A stretch of 64,000 bases of DNA from Liolophura sinensis. Taxonomy: Eukaryota; Mollusca; Polyplacophora; Chitonida; Chitonidae. Made by a program: the position numbers and the translations under genes. Every line of letters starts with the position of its first letter. The first letter of the stretch is position 1. The notes under the pieces were generated by a model. That model saw only the letters and a list, made by a program, of their open reading frames with translations, had not been told where the DNA came from and did no database searches. Where the stretch lies: NCBI RefSeq assembly GCF_032854445.1, contig NC_088301.1, positions 51,137,187-51,201,186 of the forward strand, given 5' to 3'. Below are positions 1 through 11,213 of this stretch, in pieces.

Positions 1-228
1 AATGACCTGGGAGCTTCTCACCATTCCGGTTGCTGTAAGTTCAAGTCCAGCTCATGACGGCTTCCTCTCCGGCCGTACGTGGTAACGTCTGCCAGGAACC
101 CGCGGATGGTCATGGGTTGCCCTCGAGCTCTGTCCAGTTTCGTCCCAACTTAATGCTTGCCGCCGTCGTATAAGTGAAATATTCCTCAGTACGGGGTAGA
201 ACACCAATCAAGTAAATAAATAAATAAA
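1..228 (+). repeat. SINE-A, 5' end cut by window edge
   Basis: Body and tail of the most abundant SINE in the window (SINE-A). It runs from the region just after the tRNA-like A box, through the GTATAAGTGAAATATTC core, to an AAATAAATAAATAAA tail near 210-228. Better copies at 36357-36622 and 37434-37702 define the family; this copy has lost its head to the window edge. Confidence 0.85.
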
Positions 229-515
229 GTCAACATACGTGAATTTCCTATCAATATACTAAACCAATCGATTCCAAGATATTGAATTACGCAAAAAGCA
301 GTTAAAGATTTTGAGATGTCTCATATATACTTCAGGTAGATACAGTTGTGACTGTGAATCGTCAGACTTTACTTACCATCCATGTAAGCATGTCATGACT
401 GGTAACCTTAATATTGTAAATAATGATGAAGTCTGCTTGTAAGGGGTCCGATGTATAGAGAGCCGAGAAAGATAAATATGAAAACCAATCAGAAAATTGC
501 CCTTTCGGTTCTTGA
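229..515. other. No gene seen
   Basis: AT-rich sequence between two SINEs. I see no coding frame, splice-bounded exon or repeat here. Confidence 0.5.
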
Positions 516-823
516 CAATTTTTAACGTCGTACTTAACAATTTTTCAGTCATATGACGACGAAGGAATCTTTATATAGTGTGCATGTAATGTCCCTCCTT
601 GTTGCTGGACGGATTTCCACTGCTCTTTTATCTAGTGCTGCTTCACTGAAACGCCCTACCGAAGGCAAGTAAGGCGCCCCACCCGAATCATTATCCTGAT
701 ACGGGTCAACCAGTCGTTGCACTATCACCTTCATGCTGAACGCCAAGCGAGGAAGTTACAACTTTCTCTTTTAAGGTCTAAGGTGTGACTCGATCCAGGG
801 TTGACCCTGAATCTATCGCTCCC
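516..823 (-). repeat. SINE-B copy, 5'-truncated
   Basis: Second SINE family (SINE-B), read from the tail side on this strand: it starts with TTAACGTCGTACTTAACA and the TCAGTCATATGACGACGAAG block, and ends at ATCTATCGCTCCCGG. The tRNA-like head seen in the full copy at 37073-37420 is missing at the right end, so it is 5'-truncated. Confidence 0.8.
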
Positions 824-939
824 GGCTTATTTTTTAAGATATTTACTGATAAATCTCCTCAATCAGAAGACCCGAAGATTTTAAAACCCGTAACACATTG
901 TAACTCTCGCAGCGTTTAGGCGCCACTCACAGAAACGAG

Positions 940-1055
940 AGGTACAATATTGCAGCTACTGAAATGCGACCCCTTGTCAGATTACCTCAGTCAGGGTTTT
1001 ATTCTACTGTTCACGTAAATGTATGAATAATAGCAATTACATGCTCTAGGCATTA
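940..1055 (+). repeat. Fragment of dispersed repeat R1
   Basis: Matches the inner part of the long R1 copy at 35845-36115: CAGGGTTTTATT, then an ACTGTTCACGTAAATG-like stretch and AATTACATGCTC. Noncoding; possibly the inner part of a non-autonomous DNA transposon (inference). Confidence 0.5.
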
Positions 1056-1239
1056 CAAGAAGTACAGTCATTTTGGAAGAAGTACTACTGTGCAATTGCA
1101 GAATTTACTGCAGAATTTCATTATTAATTGTATCGGTGTTTAATAAAACTGGTCACCCCTACATTAACGTCAAAGACAAAAAGTTCAACTACGTGCAAGG
1201 GTTACCATTTACGGGATGTTTTGTTGTTCATCCAATTGC

Positions 1240-1391
1240 TTGAGTTCAGCAGTGGTTAGGTTTTCCACAGTCGTTGCATGCGCTTCCATGCGCTGGGCAC
1301 TTATTTATTGGCTTTTCAGGATGATTCATACCACAATATTTGCATGTGATATCATTGTGTGGCTTTGAATATTTCATGAAGAGCACGTTAA
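1240..1391 (-). repeat. Second copy of the Gag knuckle segment
   Basis: About 140 bp is nearly identical to 2379-2521 (both start CAGCAGTGGTTAGGTTTTCC and run to ATTTCATGAAGAGCACGTT), in the same orientation. It ends abruptly on both sides. It is either a partial second element or a rearrangement that moved the knuckle region 3' of the integrase. Confidence 0.8.
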
Positions 1392-1706
1392 TAACATCTA
1401 TGATGAAATTCGGGAAAACCATATATCAACAATGTACAGGTATTCCGAGTGGTACCAATTGTGCCTCACTTTTCGCTGACCTATACTTGTTTTGAATAGA
1501 AATAATAGAGGAATAGAGACGGAGTTTCCTGGAGTCCGTCGGTATAGCCTCAAAAAACTTTCCTGGTTGGGAAGGTCCGGGCGACATTGGATATTCACAG
1601 GGATAAATTTCTGCCTTTTTCAGGTCGAAACGAACACGTTTCTCTGTAGCTGGCGGAGATTGTCTAATGTGTGTTCTATTCCGGCGAAAATTTCTTTGCG
1701 GTGTGG

Positions 1707-2200
1707 TTACGGTGTAGGAACGTGGATATTCTGTACGGCGTTTGATGACTCCTGGATTCCATTTACGAGTAACTGGATCGTTAATGGTGACAATCTATCC
1801 ATAGTCAAGAGGAGGTACGTGTTTGATCGTCCTGTCATGATAATGCTTCTGAAGGACTTGTTTTTCCCGGAACCGATCAATGACCGATTCTCCATGGATA
1901 TCACATGGAATCTTTCTAGGTAGGATATCCTGAATTGGTTTTCCAAGTAAGAGTAAGCTGGTGTACGAAGTTTGTTGTCAATCGATGTTGAATTCGGGCA
2001 TAGCAGGGCCATGTATGGGTCGGTCTAGGATTGTTTTGCTTTAACGAGTGTCCGTATAACAATATTGGCTTGGCTTTCTATGAATCCATTACTTCCTGGG
2101 TAATGTGGTGAGCTGGTTTCGTGTTGAAAACCGTAAGCTGATGCAAACTCCTTGAATAGGCAGGAGTCATACTGAGGACCATACTAGGGATATATTTCTG
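1707..2200 (-). pseudogene. Integrase catalytic-core fragment
   Basis: Reading minus from about 2190, the broken frame shows GPQYDSCLFKEFA, then SSPHYPGSNGFIES (the DDE-integrase region carrying the last acidic residue), then DPYMALL and a short C-terminal flank in the 1707-2012 frame. A stop lies between IVIRTLVKAKQS and TDPYMALL. This is the part of an integrase that joins the 3' end of a retroelement to the target. The zinc-binding domain and the first catalytic Asp were not found. Confidence 0.65.
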
Positions 2201-2377
2201 ACAAATGGAAATTTGGAGTAGAGGTCATCGGGCGGCGGGGAGCAGAATGGAATTTATTTTTTGGCCTTGCCGCGGCTTCCCTCGGTTTCGTGATTTTCAG
2301 CGAATTCTCGAAAGACTGTTTTGCCTTTTTTTGAACCTTGAACGACCTTGGATGGTCTTTTTAGCTTAGCACACTGT

Positions 2378-2996
2378 TCAGCAGTGGTTAGGTTTTCCAC
2401 AGTCGTTGCATGCGTTTCCATGCGCTGGGCACTTATTTATTGGCTTTTCAGGATGATTCATACCGCAATATTTGCATGTGATGTCATTGTGTGGCTTTGA
2501 ATATTTCATGAAGAGCACGTTGTCGCTGTCGGCGAGGCGACCCATGCGACACATTGTTGTTTCATAAGTGCTTGCAACACCCATGGCAGCGTCACGAGTT
2601 AAGTATTCACCCTTGGCAAGTATTCTCTCCTGGTTGTGTTTGTGTTTTGAACATATGATGAATTGTTCAATCACGCGTTCTTCCACTTCAAGGTTATCGC
2701 TGAATCGGCATTTAATTGCATGGTTGCCACACCTTGACATGAAAATTTTTCACAGCTTCGTCGTTCCTTTGTCTGAACTAGTGCAGTTGATGTCTGGCCA
2801 GGCGATGAATTACTTTCGGTGCGGGGTGTGTTACAAATTTTTCCCAGATTTTTTCCAGGTCTGTTTTATTCTCTTCAGATTCGCAGGTAAAACTGATGTA
2901 CAGGCCTAATCCAGTTACTGCCTGTCCATAACAGTGTGTATGAAACCTTTTCGTTACCAGATATTTCTGCGTGCGGGCCTTTGAAAATTGATTCAC
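2378..2996 (-). pseudogene. gag: Gag fragment with CCHC-type zinc knuckle
   Basis: The longest open piece is 2378-2740 (120 codons, minus). Its C-terminal third carries paired cysteines and a histidine, CKYCGMNH then CPAHGNACNDCGKPNH, the zinc-knuckle arrangement of retrotransposon Gag proteins that bind RNA in the capsid. The upstream part (2778-2996) sits in another frame and includes EENKTDLEKIWEKF, as expected for the helical Gag domain, so at least one frameshift lies near 2740-2780. The protein is not intact. Confidence 0.7.
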
Positions 2997-3114
2997 AGTA
3001 CTGTTTAAATCTGGCTAGTTGATCCGGTAAATCATCGTTTTCACAGTTCATTGATGGAGGTGTAAACCCTACTGCTGCAGCTATACCTGGTATCCTTTTT
3101 CCGAATTGAATTTC

Positions 3115-4161
3115 TGTGTTGTTTCTTTCTTTTTCTTTATTTTCAGAATTGACAGATATTTTTCTCCCGACCTTCTCCGGTGTACATAAAATGCTACAGT
3201 GTGAGGAATTCGTAACTGCACGCTACAGAATACAGGGCAGCAAAGGTTTTACTGTGTCAGTTATTCACAACAGTTAGCAGATTGTGCCTAAGCATTGCGT
3301 TACACTTGACTGTTGGGGTTGATATTGTGGATGTGTGAGCAGATTGTCTCTGTACGTGATGAACTGGAACATTAACTTTCCATAAGCGACAATGTTAACG
3401 TTTGGCGCTGTAGCTCAGCCCCAAACATTCCGTGGCCAATCAACTTTGGTGCATACCCGGCCCAGCCTGTGAGAAAGAAGCCACAAAAATCTTGACATAG
3501 GTTGACCGTCAAAATCTGGACCTTTCTATGCCGGCAGCCGGGAGTGGTGACTAGCAACGCCAAGGGGACGTCACTCGCAGCCTCATCATCACCTGTCTCC
3601 TTTCTGTCCTCTCGCCCAGAATTTCAAACTTTCATCATTAAAACTCATACCTGCCCAAAGTTTTGACAATTTCCATCATTTTGATACCAAGCATGCACCT
3701 GTACATAACAAACTGCAGACTGGAAGCAAAAAAAGACTTTACACCCTAAAATACACAGAATTACATTCGTTCTCCCGAAAAACGAAAGTTGTAATGGGGG
3801 CCTGTGTCCAAATGCACGTAGGGCTTAGGTGACTGAAGGTCGACTTAATCGCTTGACCTGGCTTGTACATGATTTATTTCACGATGGTTCGTTAAAACTT
3901 CAAGGCATCGGACTGAGATGTCGAATTTTGGCGTTCAAAATTACGTCAAAATTTGTAATTCAATAAAACGTTTTTTTTTTTACAGATGTAAATGGAACTT
4001 TGACATGACATTTAGTGCTTAGCTAAGTTCTCGACGTTTGTGTGCTGATAATCATAGAATTTGCGAAGATCTGAGTCATTCACTGTCAGGAAGAAGTGAA
4101 GTCGGCCTTTTTTTGGTGCTCAGCAGGTTACAATGCACCCAATCATCATACTACAACAAGA
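3115..4161. other. No gene or clear repeat seen
   Basis: Right flank of the Ty3/gypsy relic up to the candidate gene at 4162. It could hold the lost LTR, but I found no matching second copy. A poly-T run lies near 3970. Confidence 0.4.
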
Positions 4162-6017
4162 ATGACGTCATCTTCGGCACATCTGTTTTATGAACAGAGA
4201 GGGAAGGAGAGGAGACAGAGAGGACCAGGAAAAAAACATCAGACAAAATCTGTTGTAGATAAATCCTACCAAATTGTAGTGAGGGATCTTCTGTTTAGCA
4301 GGTGACCAGAAATTGTTGTGTAATTATAAAAGTTACGTAAAGGAGTTTGAAACAAGTCTGTCTGTCTCGGGTATCTGAACCAGTAAGAGTGGATTTTCCA
4401 GGACAGGAAACCAGGTGCATTGATTTAAAATATAATTTATCTAAACAAAAGAAAAATATCTGTTTGTTATTTAAACTTATCTTGTTACGGCTTTCGACAA
4501 GCAACTAACACTTTTAATGTTACACGTTATCTTTCAGGTATGGCCCAAATGCAGCAGCAGTGCATATATTTGAGAATATCGATGCAGAGGCAGACAGGCT
4601 CGAGACAGAGGTTCTGGAGGCAGTAGGCGGCGAGATAGGATACCAACATGGAGAAGGGAGTGAGATAAGGGACCAGAATGGAGATGGTGACAAGATAACG
4701 GAATGGGAAGGAGAAGAACGCATTGCAAGGGGTCAAAATGCAGAAAGAGAGGAGGAAATGGTTACATTTTTATTTTACCTGTATTTGGATTTCGATGTTC
4801 TTTATCAGCATTATAGTTTAAACAATGACTGGTTGGTTTAAATATAAACGTCATGTCTGACATTCGCATACCATTCGTAGTCCGTAAAGGGCGTTCCAAT
4901 TCGATAACCGCAAGATCCATTTCCAAAACAACGCTTTGAATACGACAATATGCAGTAAGTATTAATGAGTAATACTCGCCAGACCAGATCTTTCTCATCC
5001 ACAGTAGGGTATATTGATGATCTGCTGGCTTTAAACAATCCATACATAGCAAAGCCTGTGAAAGATATCTACCTTCGCTGGTAGAGGAAACCACTGATTC
5101 TGCAGATGGCACATCTTATCTGGACCTATATTTATGCACAGACCAAAACGGATTCCTCTCTCACAGACTTTGCGACAAGCGGAATAGTTTCAACTTTGAC
5201 AATGTAATTTATCCTTACTTGGACAGCAATATAGCGAAGGGTCATGCATATCTCACCTTGTAGCATTTGTTATATCCCGCATGTTGTGTGACAATTTCAA
5301 TCAACGTCACAAATTATTACTGCAAAAACTAGTGTGTCAAGGTTACTCCATCGAACGCCTTCACTCCAAGTTTTATAACTTTTACAATGAGTATAGTTCT
5401 CCTATAAGTAAATATGGACAGAGCGGATTAGGGGCGATATATTCATCATGTCGAATTAGATCGCCACGTTGGATATATGAACAGTTGAAATCAAAGCGCA
5501 ACTGAAATTCATATTTTATTATCGACAACTGATATTCTAGCATGGTACACGATTTGAATACTGATTTCACTCAGTCGCCTAGAACATACCATGCGTCTTT
5601 CCATTTTCACTGCAAACTGTTGACCGCTTCTCTTTGTATGATTCCGTTGTATTTTCGTTCTTTATATACTTTCTTATTTCTTTGGTAATTTGTGTTAAAC
5701 GTCGTTCTGGGAATTGACCTTGCGATTATTGGGTTTGGTTGACGGCTGTCTGTTTCGACGCATAGATTCCCCCTCTTTCATATTATTTCTGTTTTTAGAA
5801 GAGTGACGAGAGGAGCTTGAGAGGGATTTATATGAGGCAGCCTTATACCAACCAGCCAGGTGTTTGGTCTTGGACAGACATGCTGGAGGAACTGGACATC
5901 GATTTCAACAGCATCAGTCAGATTTTGGAAGAGCCGCCTATTGTATCAACAACAACTGAGGAAATTTATTTTGATTTTAAAGACCTGCATTATTCATTGT
6001 ACATCAATTGCGTCTGA
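4162..6017 (+). CDS. Candidate three-exon protein, unknown function
   Basis: Three stretches join in frame through splice-like borders: 4162-4301 (donor AG/GTGACC), 4538-4760 (acceptor TATCTTTCAG, weak donor ATG/GTTACA) and 5799-6017 (acceptor TTCTGTTTTTAG, TGA stop). The product would be about 193 residues: a basic N-terminus, a segment reading VVRDLLFS then RYGPNAAAVHIFENID, an acidic Glu-rich middle, and a C-terminus with WSWTDMLEELDIDFNS. An ATTAAA signal follows near 6114. A retroelement relic fills the second intron. I do not recognise the family. The start codon is a guess: an acceptor-like CAG at 4120s could extend exon 1 upstream. The frame agreement across intron 1 is the main support; a chance alignment is possible. 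Confidence 0.33.
4870..5760 (+). mobile_element. Reverse-transcriptase relic (family RT1), copy 1
   Basis: Plus-strand, multi-frame remnant. Near 5005 it reads VGYIDDLLALNNPYIA, which carries the YxDD catalytic box of reverse transcriptases. Further on come SYLDLYLCTDQNGFLSHRL, NSFNFDNVIYPYLDSNIA and, in the open frame 5281-5505, FNQRHKLLLQKLVCQGYS. This C-terminal RT pattern is widespread in invertebrate retroelements. The clade is uncertain, and no endonuclease or LTR was found. The same 3' end recurs at 15985-16830, 26080-26345 and 43510-43990. Stops and shifts make it non-functional. Confidence 0.65.
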
Positions 6018-7043
6018 TCCATCCGTTCATACTAAATATGTATACCAGTTTTTTGTGCGACGTGTCTACATGCGTAGTGTTTTTATGTGAATATTGTGAC
6101 AGTTACTACAAGACATTAAAACTGGTAACTTTGATTTTCATTTTTCATTGCAATATTATGTATTGCTTTATTTTACGAGTTTAACGCTGTACTGATGGTA
6201 GATATTTGATGGTGGTCCATTTTATGGATGACTTAAACCAATATGAACAACAGCCCTTTGACATGTAACTGACAAAATTCCCAATGTTTTGTAGTAACAA
6301 ATATTTCCCTGTTACATGATACTGATGGTGGAAAGAGAAGTAGTGCTTAAATGCACTGCCACTCTAGATATGACACGTACTCAGATTCAGTTTCTAAATG
6401 TTTGATTTCATTTTCTGATGAACACATATAGTATTTACCATTAACATATATGTAAATAAAACAAGACAAATCAAGTTAATGTCAGTTATATTCATTTAAT
6501 TACAAATGAAAGCATTTCAATCATTAAAAAAGCAATGCATTTGAAGGCAGTAGCTAATGTTAATCAACTTACCTGGTTTCCTTCAACAGTAACAGCAACA
6601 TCATCATTCACTTGCATTGCATTTGTTTTATTTTAAATAGCTTCATACTACTGTTTTAGACATATAAGTATTATTTGTTTAACAGAAGAAATTTAAAAAA
6701 ACAAGACTAAAAGAATAATTTTATGCCCTGTTATCCACATATTGCTATTATTACTTTCTTTCCTTGAACTCTTGTATGACCTCGAGAACACTATTTTATT
6801 CATATGAATACTGCGTCATTGAGAATTTAATGTATTTTTGAAAGAGTAGGAAATTACCTCTATCTTGTACCAGAAGACCTTATTTCAATCACACATACAC
6901 ATTAATTTGGGGCTTGACTGGGCTATATTTAACCTAAAAACTAACTAATATTCTAATCATCTGTGAAAATTAAACGTTAAATTTACTAAATATAATATCA
7001 TATGAACAGGAAAAGGCTAATAGAACAGGGAGCTGTTTGATAA
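6018..7043. other. Noncoding, AT-rich
   Basis: Possible 3' UTR of the candidate gene at its left end (ATTAAA near 6114, AATAAA near 6456), then featureless AT-rich sequence. Confidence 0.45.
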
Positions 7044-7065
7044 AGCTCACCTAGTTAGGTGAGCT
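7044..7065. repeat. 22-bp near-perfect palindrome
   Basis: AGCTCACCTA and TAGGTGAGCT are perfect 10-bp inverted repeats separated by GT. It could be the tip of a small inverted-repeat transposon or a chance hairpin. No second copy was found. Confidence 0.7.
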
Positions 7066-7707
7066 CTTAATTACCATGGCAACGAATGTTTTAGAATGGC
7101 CGTATGCTAGGGCGTGTACTAACGTTGACTCTACGTCATAACACATCCTGAAACGTCAAGGCTTCAGTATCAAGCGTCTCGTTCAAAATTTCGTAACGTT
7201 GGTTAAAGATACTAGCCCTTACGTACTACGTATAACCATAGCCTGGAAGGTCTGTGACACTATGCGCTGAAAGTATTATGTAATTCCGCTTCATCAGGGG
7301 CTGCCAGATGTATAAACATGGTGCAGATTCATATCACTGCTTTGTTTATACAGATGTAAATATAAGGGTAACTGAGATAACTTTTATTCTTTTTCTTGTT
7401 AAACATTCACCACATATCTTAATGCAGTCTATGCTGTTGCAGGAATTCCTGGTATGAGAAGAGCATTACAGTTCTTTAATGTGCATTTTGCAGCAACATA
7501 ATTTTCACCTCACTGGAAGAAATCGTTAGGCTTTCAAGTGTCTTTCACGAGATAGAGTTAGGCATCATCATCGAGCTGAACAGCACAAGGCCGTAATACT
7601 GTTAAGATAAAACAAAAATAGAAATAGATCCAGCCACCCATTATAAAAGACGTTCCGGGCCAATAATTGCTAGACAACTTTCCAGAATAACGTATAATAG
7701 AAATGAA

Positions 7708-7773
7708 GGCGTACAGCACAGAAAGACCAGAGCAGCGATGACAGTGTGATAGCTGGCAAATGGTCACACTTAA
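7708..7773 (+). repeat. Dispersed repeat R1 signature, copy
   Basis: Contains the R1 signature GACAGTGTGATAGCTGGCAA with the flanking CGTACAGCACAGAAAG. Six other signature copies occur at 8340-8480, 15605-15660, 17190-17235, 23700-23768, 35905-35975 and 38037-38103. Confidence 0.75.
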
Positions 7774-7845
7774 CTTAAATGTTCGTGTAAATCTATTAAG
7801 TGTGGCAAATTATAAGCCCATAGCACGATGACTTAACGCAAAGAT

Positions 7846-7965
7846 TTTTTTTTATTTGATTGGTGTTTTACACCGTGCAGAATTCACTTTATACAAGAGC
7901 TGCCAGCGTTATTGTGGGAGGAAATAAAGCAGGGCCTAGTGAAAACCCACCAGAAATCTAAAATA
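7846..7965 (-). repeat. SINE-A 3' part, degraded
   Basis: Starts with TTTATTTGATTGGTGTTTTA (reverse of the SINE-A tail) and continues through CACTTTATAC and GCCAGCGTTATTGTGGGAGG. The head is missing. Confidence 0.7.
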
Positions 7966-8249
7966 GCATATAAAGTTAGAAAAATTCGACGGATTCTTGC
8001 AAGAAGTTGTAGTGACTAAAATTAAATCCTGTATCTAAACTGTTTACCAGTCCAGTTCGTAAGTTGTCAATCAAAATATATATCACACTTTTCACTTTCA
8101 TTTCAACTGTTTATAAATCTATCGTGGTCGTCTTATTCAACACGATAAGTAAATGTTCCCTAGTCCTGGGTTAAGCGGAATTATTTTGTATATTATTTGA
8201 TTGTGTGTTAACTGTGATGACAGAACAGCATTCTGAGTCATTCTAGACC

Positions 8250-8480
8250 AGTGGCGTATACTAAATTGCAATTAACATCAATGCATTTTTAAACCTAATT
8301 CTGCTTAAGAATTTCTGTTAATTTAAAACCCTGACTGAAGTCAATTGACAAGAGGCTGTTGTGTGTGACCATTTGCCAGTTATCACCCTGCTGTGGTTTT
8401 ACTCTCTATGCTCTACATCTAATTCTGTTTTATTTATATTCATGATGCCAGGAATCATACTCAATTAGAAATTGTCTGAT
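8250..8480 (-). repeat. Dispersed repeat R1, long copy
   Basis: Read on the minus strand it aligns by eye with the long R1 copy at 35845-36115 over most of its length: ATTCCTGGCATCAT, AGAGAGTAAAACC, CTGGCAAATGG, ACAGCCTCTTGTC and AAGCAGAATTAGG occur in the same order. Noncoding. Confidence 0.7.
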
Positions 8481-8924
8481 ATGATTTTTATAAATCTATC
8501 TCTATAAATCTCTATAATTTAAGAGCAATAATATCTTATAGCGTGCGCTCTCCATTGTCACAAAAACCGTATTACTGTGAATGAGGAATTCATGTGTTTT
8601 ACTCCTTTTCACATCGGTCGAGAATGTAAAGCAAATTTGAAACCTAGCAAGGCAGTGACTTTCCTATCGCTTCTTCCATTAAAAATTGCATGACCACTAA
8701 CACTACAAAGCTATTGCCTCTTTGCAGGGGCTGTGAAAACCTCACCACCAATTAACATGGCCTTGGTGACCTCAAACATTTGACTGTTTGTTGTTAATTT
8801 AAGGTAATGTTTTTACAGGATTTGATAGCTGTTCGTGTCATAATCCACAGCCCTATTTTGAGAAAAGTAAACTTCTTCGATTTGGACAACTTTCCGTTAA
8901 ATGTTAAGAAGGGACTCTGAAGAG
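8481..8924. other. No gene seen; left flank of fold-back element
   Basis: AT-rich sequence with no exon or repeat recognised. It does not match the sequence right of 12800, so the inverted repeat stops at 8925. Confidence 0.5.
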
Positions 8925-9105
8925 CCTAATCGTGTAATTCGCCTAATCGTGTAACTTCTCCTAATCATGGTAAAACGCTACGCCTAATCGTGTAACAGCG
9001 CCTAATCATGGCAAAACACGTCGTTTAATCGTATAACAACGACTAATCGTGTAATATCGCCTAATCGCGGTAAAATTCTGTGCTTAATCGTGTAATATCG
9101 CCGAA
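8925..9105 (+). repeat. Iteron-like terminal repeats, left end
   Basis: Two alternating short units are repeated: GCCTAATCGTGTAA plus a few bases, and CCTAATCATGGTAAAA plus a few bases. About ten degenerate units lie in 180 bp. The same units appear inverted at 12615-12800. Clustered terminal motifs are often binding sites for a transposase or a replication protein; that role is inferred. Confidence 0.85.
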
Positions 9106-10334
9106 AAAATGTGATAAGTGTACGCTTAATTGTGAAACCTTGTAAATCGAAAAATATTGTCAAGTCTGTTATAAATGGCAATGCTAACAGATATGTCATA
9201 TCAACTTGTTACGTAAAACAAAAAAAATACACTACATTCTGGAAAATTAAAAAGCATTATATCATTCAAATATTTTAACTTAATTCAATCCATACTCCCT
9301 GCATCGATACCAACAGTAGTATCATTAGAATGTTTTTCTCAATTTACAGACGCTTTCAAAACTATGTTTAACTGACATACTTTTAAATTGTAAACTTTTG
9401 TGTTTGAAATTTTAAATATCTATACGTCGTATTCTGACTAATGCATTAACGTTTTTGCAACAAAAGTCTTTTGTACTTGTTTATATGTTTCTGTAACTTA
9501 TGTCAACCGTTGTTAATTTTACTTGAATAAACTAATACAAACTTACGGTAAAAATAGTCAGCATAGAAAGTAAGTTTTTATGCAGGACTTTATTATTATG
9601 GATTCACCGTGGCGTAAAGAGATCAGGTTAAGTTTAGATTTTCATTACGAAGTTAGCTACTGTTGTTAAATACCTTTGTAAAGTATAGGGATTAAGAATC
9701 TGTTAAAAAGATGCCATCTTCTTGACTTCTAAAGTATGGAAATGAGACTTGGGAAATGGGATTTATCAACAACTGTTCTCGTATCCCACATACTGTACAG
9801 CCATCTGAGATTGTAAACAACATTTGAAATGGCAGGTAAGCTGAGACGTGGCTCAACTGTAACGGAACGGGTAACTGAGCAGGGAATTTCTACATTTCCC
9901 CGCCCTCACTGTTTCAGAGGGACTTAAATTATATTAGTTTATGGCAAAAAGCGGTCAATGATACTCGCGGTTTCGTTTACGGTTTTTTGCCTTCGTTGAA
10001 GATCATTTGCCTCCCATCATGGGGTGCCAGTCCTTATGTCACACTTGAAAAAGTTTGTACATGTAAGTAATTTACCACAAGTTTGCCAAGGTTTCCTCCG
10101 TCCATACAAATGTGGGTCATCGTACAGGAGAACAAGTGTGGCGTTAACAGGACATCAATAAAATAGTAACTATATTTGTATTCTCTACATTAAATCCCGC
10201 CGCTACGATTGGCGATGATTTAAGAGATAATGTGAAAATGTATTTTTAACTCTATACGAGCCAGTGAGTGGTGGGGATAGTGACTGTGGTGTGTCAATGT
10301 ACTACCGACAATGGAAAATGTGACTGTTTGTTAT

Positions 10335-10680
10335 TGTAGACACGTAGAAGCGTGACGTTGCTTACTACAGGCATGAGAAAATGCGACAGATGCTCACTGG
10401 ACATGTAGAAGTGTGACAGATGCTTACTACAGCCACGAAAGAAGTGTGGCATATGCTTACTACAAGACATATAGAAATGTGACAGATGCTTACAGTAGAC
10501 ATAGGAAACAGTGGTTCGTGCTTGTTACACACGTGGGAAACAGTGGTTCGTGCTTGTTACACACATGGGGAAATGTGGATCGTGCTAGTTACATACATGG
10601 GGAAATGTGACTAGCTGGTGCTTACTTCAAGCAGATAGAAATGTGATAAATGCTTACTATATGGTGCTCATCATAGACAT
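10335..10680 (+). repeat. Minisatellite in fold-back loop
   Basis: About ten imperfect units of roughly 30-36 bp, each close to ACATGTAGAAATGTGACAG followed by ATGCTTACTACAG. In the middle, a CAGTGGTTCGTGCTTGTTAC variant is duplicated. It lies only in the loop, so it was gained after, or independently of, the arms. Confidence 0.8.
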
Positions 10681-11135
10681 ATATGAATGCAACAGATGTG
10701 TGTGTGTGGGAGGGGGGGGGGGGGGAGAGATTGGTGTGGTACTTGCAACGCGTGTATAGGTATTGTGATCAGTATTCTGTCATGACCTTTTCTTAATCAG
10801 AGACGGTTGAGTACAAATATAAATGACAATAATGGTAATAAATGTAGATGTCGGGGACACCAGTGCCTGGTTCATAGGCATACCTAATGGTACTGATTCC
10901 ATGTCTCTAGAGTCATTTGCCGGAAGATTCGATCTCCTTTGACCGTCTTTATATCCGAGATTTCGCAAATTCATATTTTTACCATGTTTCTTTGGGTTTT
11001 CCTTTCGGGTAAGAATTTGAAACTTATAGTAAACAATACTGGCCTATCTGGATTTGGAGCACAAGGATACATTAAACAGGACATAATTTGCAACAATTTA
11101 CGAACATCTTATAGAGAACCAACTAAAAACTAAGT

Positions 11136-11213
11136 CTCCAGTTTCCGCCATCTTATAAGTGTAATATTTTTGAGTACTAAAACACCACTCAAATAAATAA
11201 ATAAATCAAAACT
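11136..11213 (+). repeat. SINE-A tail fragment in fold-back loop
   Basis: CCGCCATCTTATAAGTGTAA, TTGAGTACTAAAACACCA and an AAATAAATAAATAAAT tail match the last 75 bp of SINE-A. It is an insertion in the loop. Confidence 0.75.

Larger units (their letters stand above)
1236..3110 (-). mobile_element. Degraded Ty3/gypsy LTR retrotransposon
   Basis: Minus-strand relic containing, in element order, a Gag segment with a zinc knuckle (about 3000-2378) and then an integrase core and its C-terminal flank (about 2200-1707). Protease, reverse transcriptase and RNase H are missing, so a large internal deletion is implied. A second copy of the knuckle segment lies at 1240-1391, downstream of the integrase part. 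Frames are broken by stops and shifts. No LTR pair could be found by eye. Gag before integrase on one strand, with the knuckle and HYPGSNG-type integrase sequence, fits Ty3/gypsy; the clade is not determined. Confidence 0.75.

Noticed and set aside
4762-5112. 116-codon minus-strand frame
   Set aside because: It is antisense to the RT1 relic, whose plus-strand reading carries recognisable RT motifs.
10703-10730. G-quadruplex function for the poly-G runs (also near 16965, 48925 and 62932)
   Set aside because: They are simple homopolymer runs beside microsatellites or in introns and are most likely slippage products. There is no positional logic to support a role.
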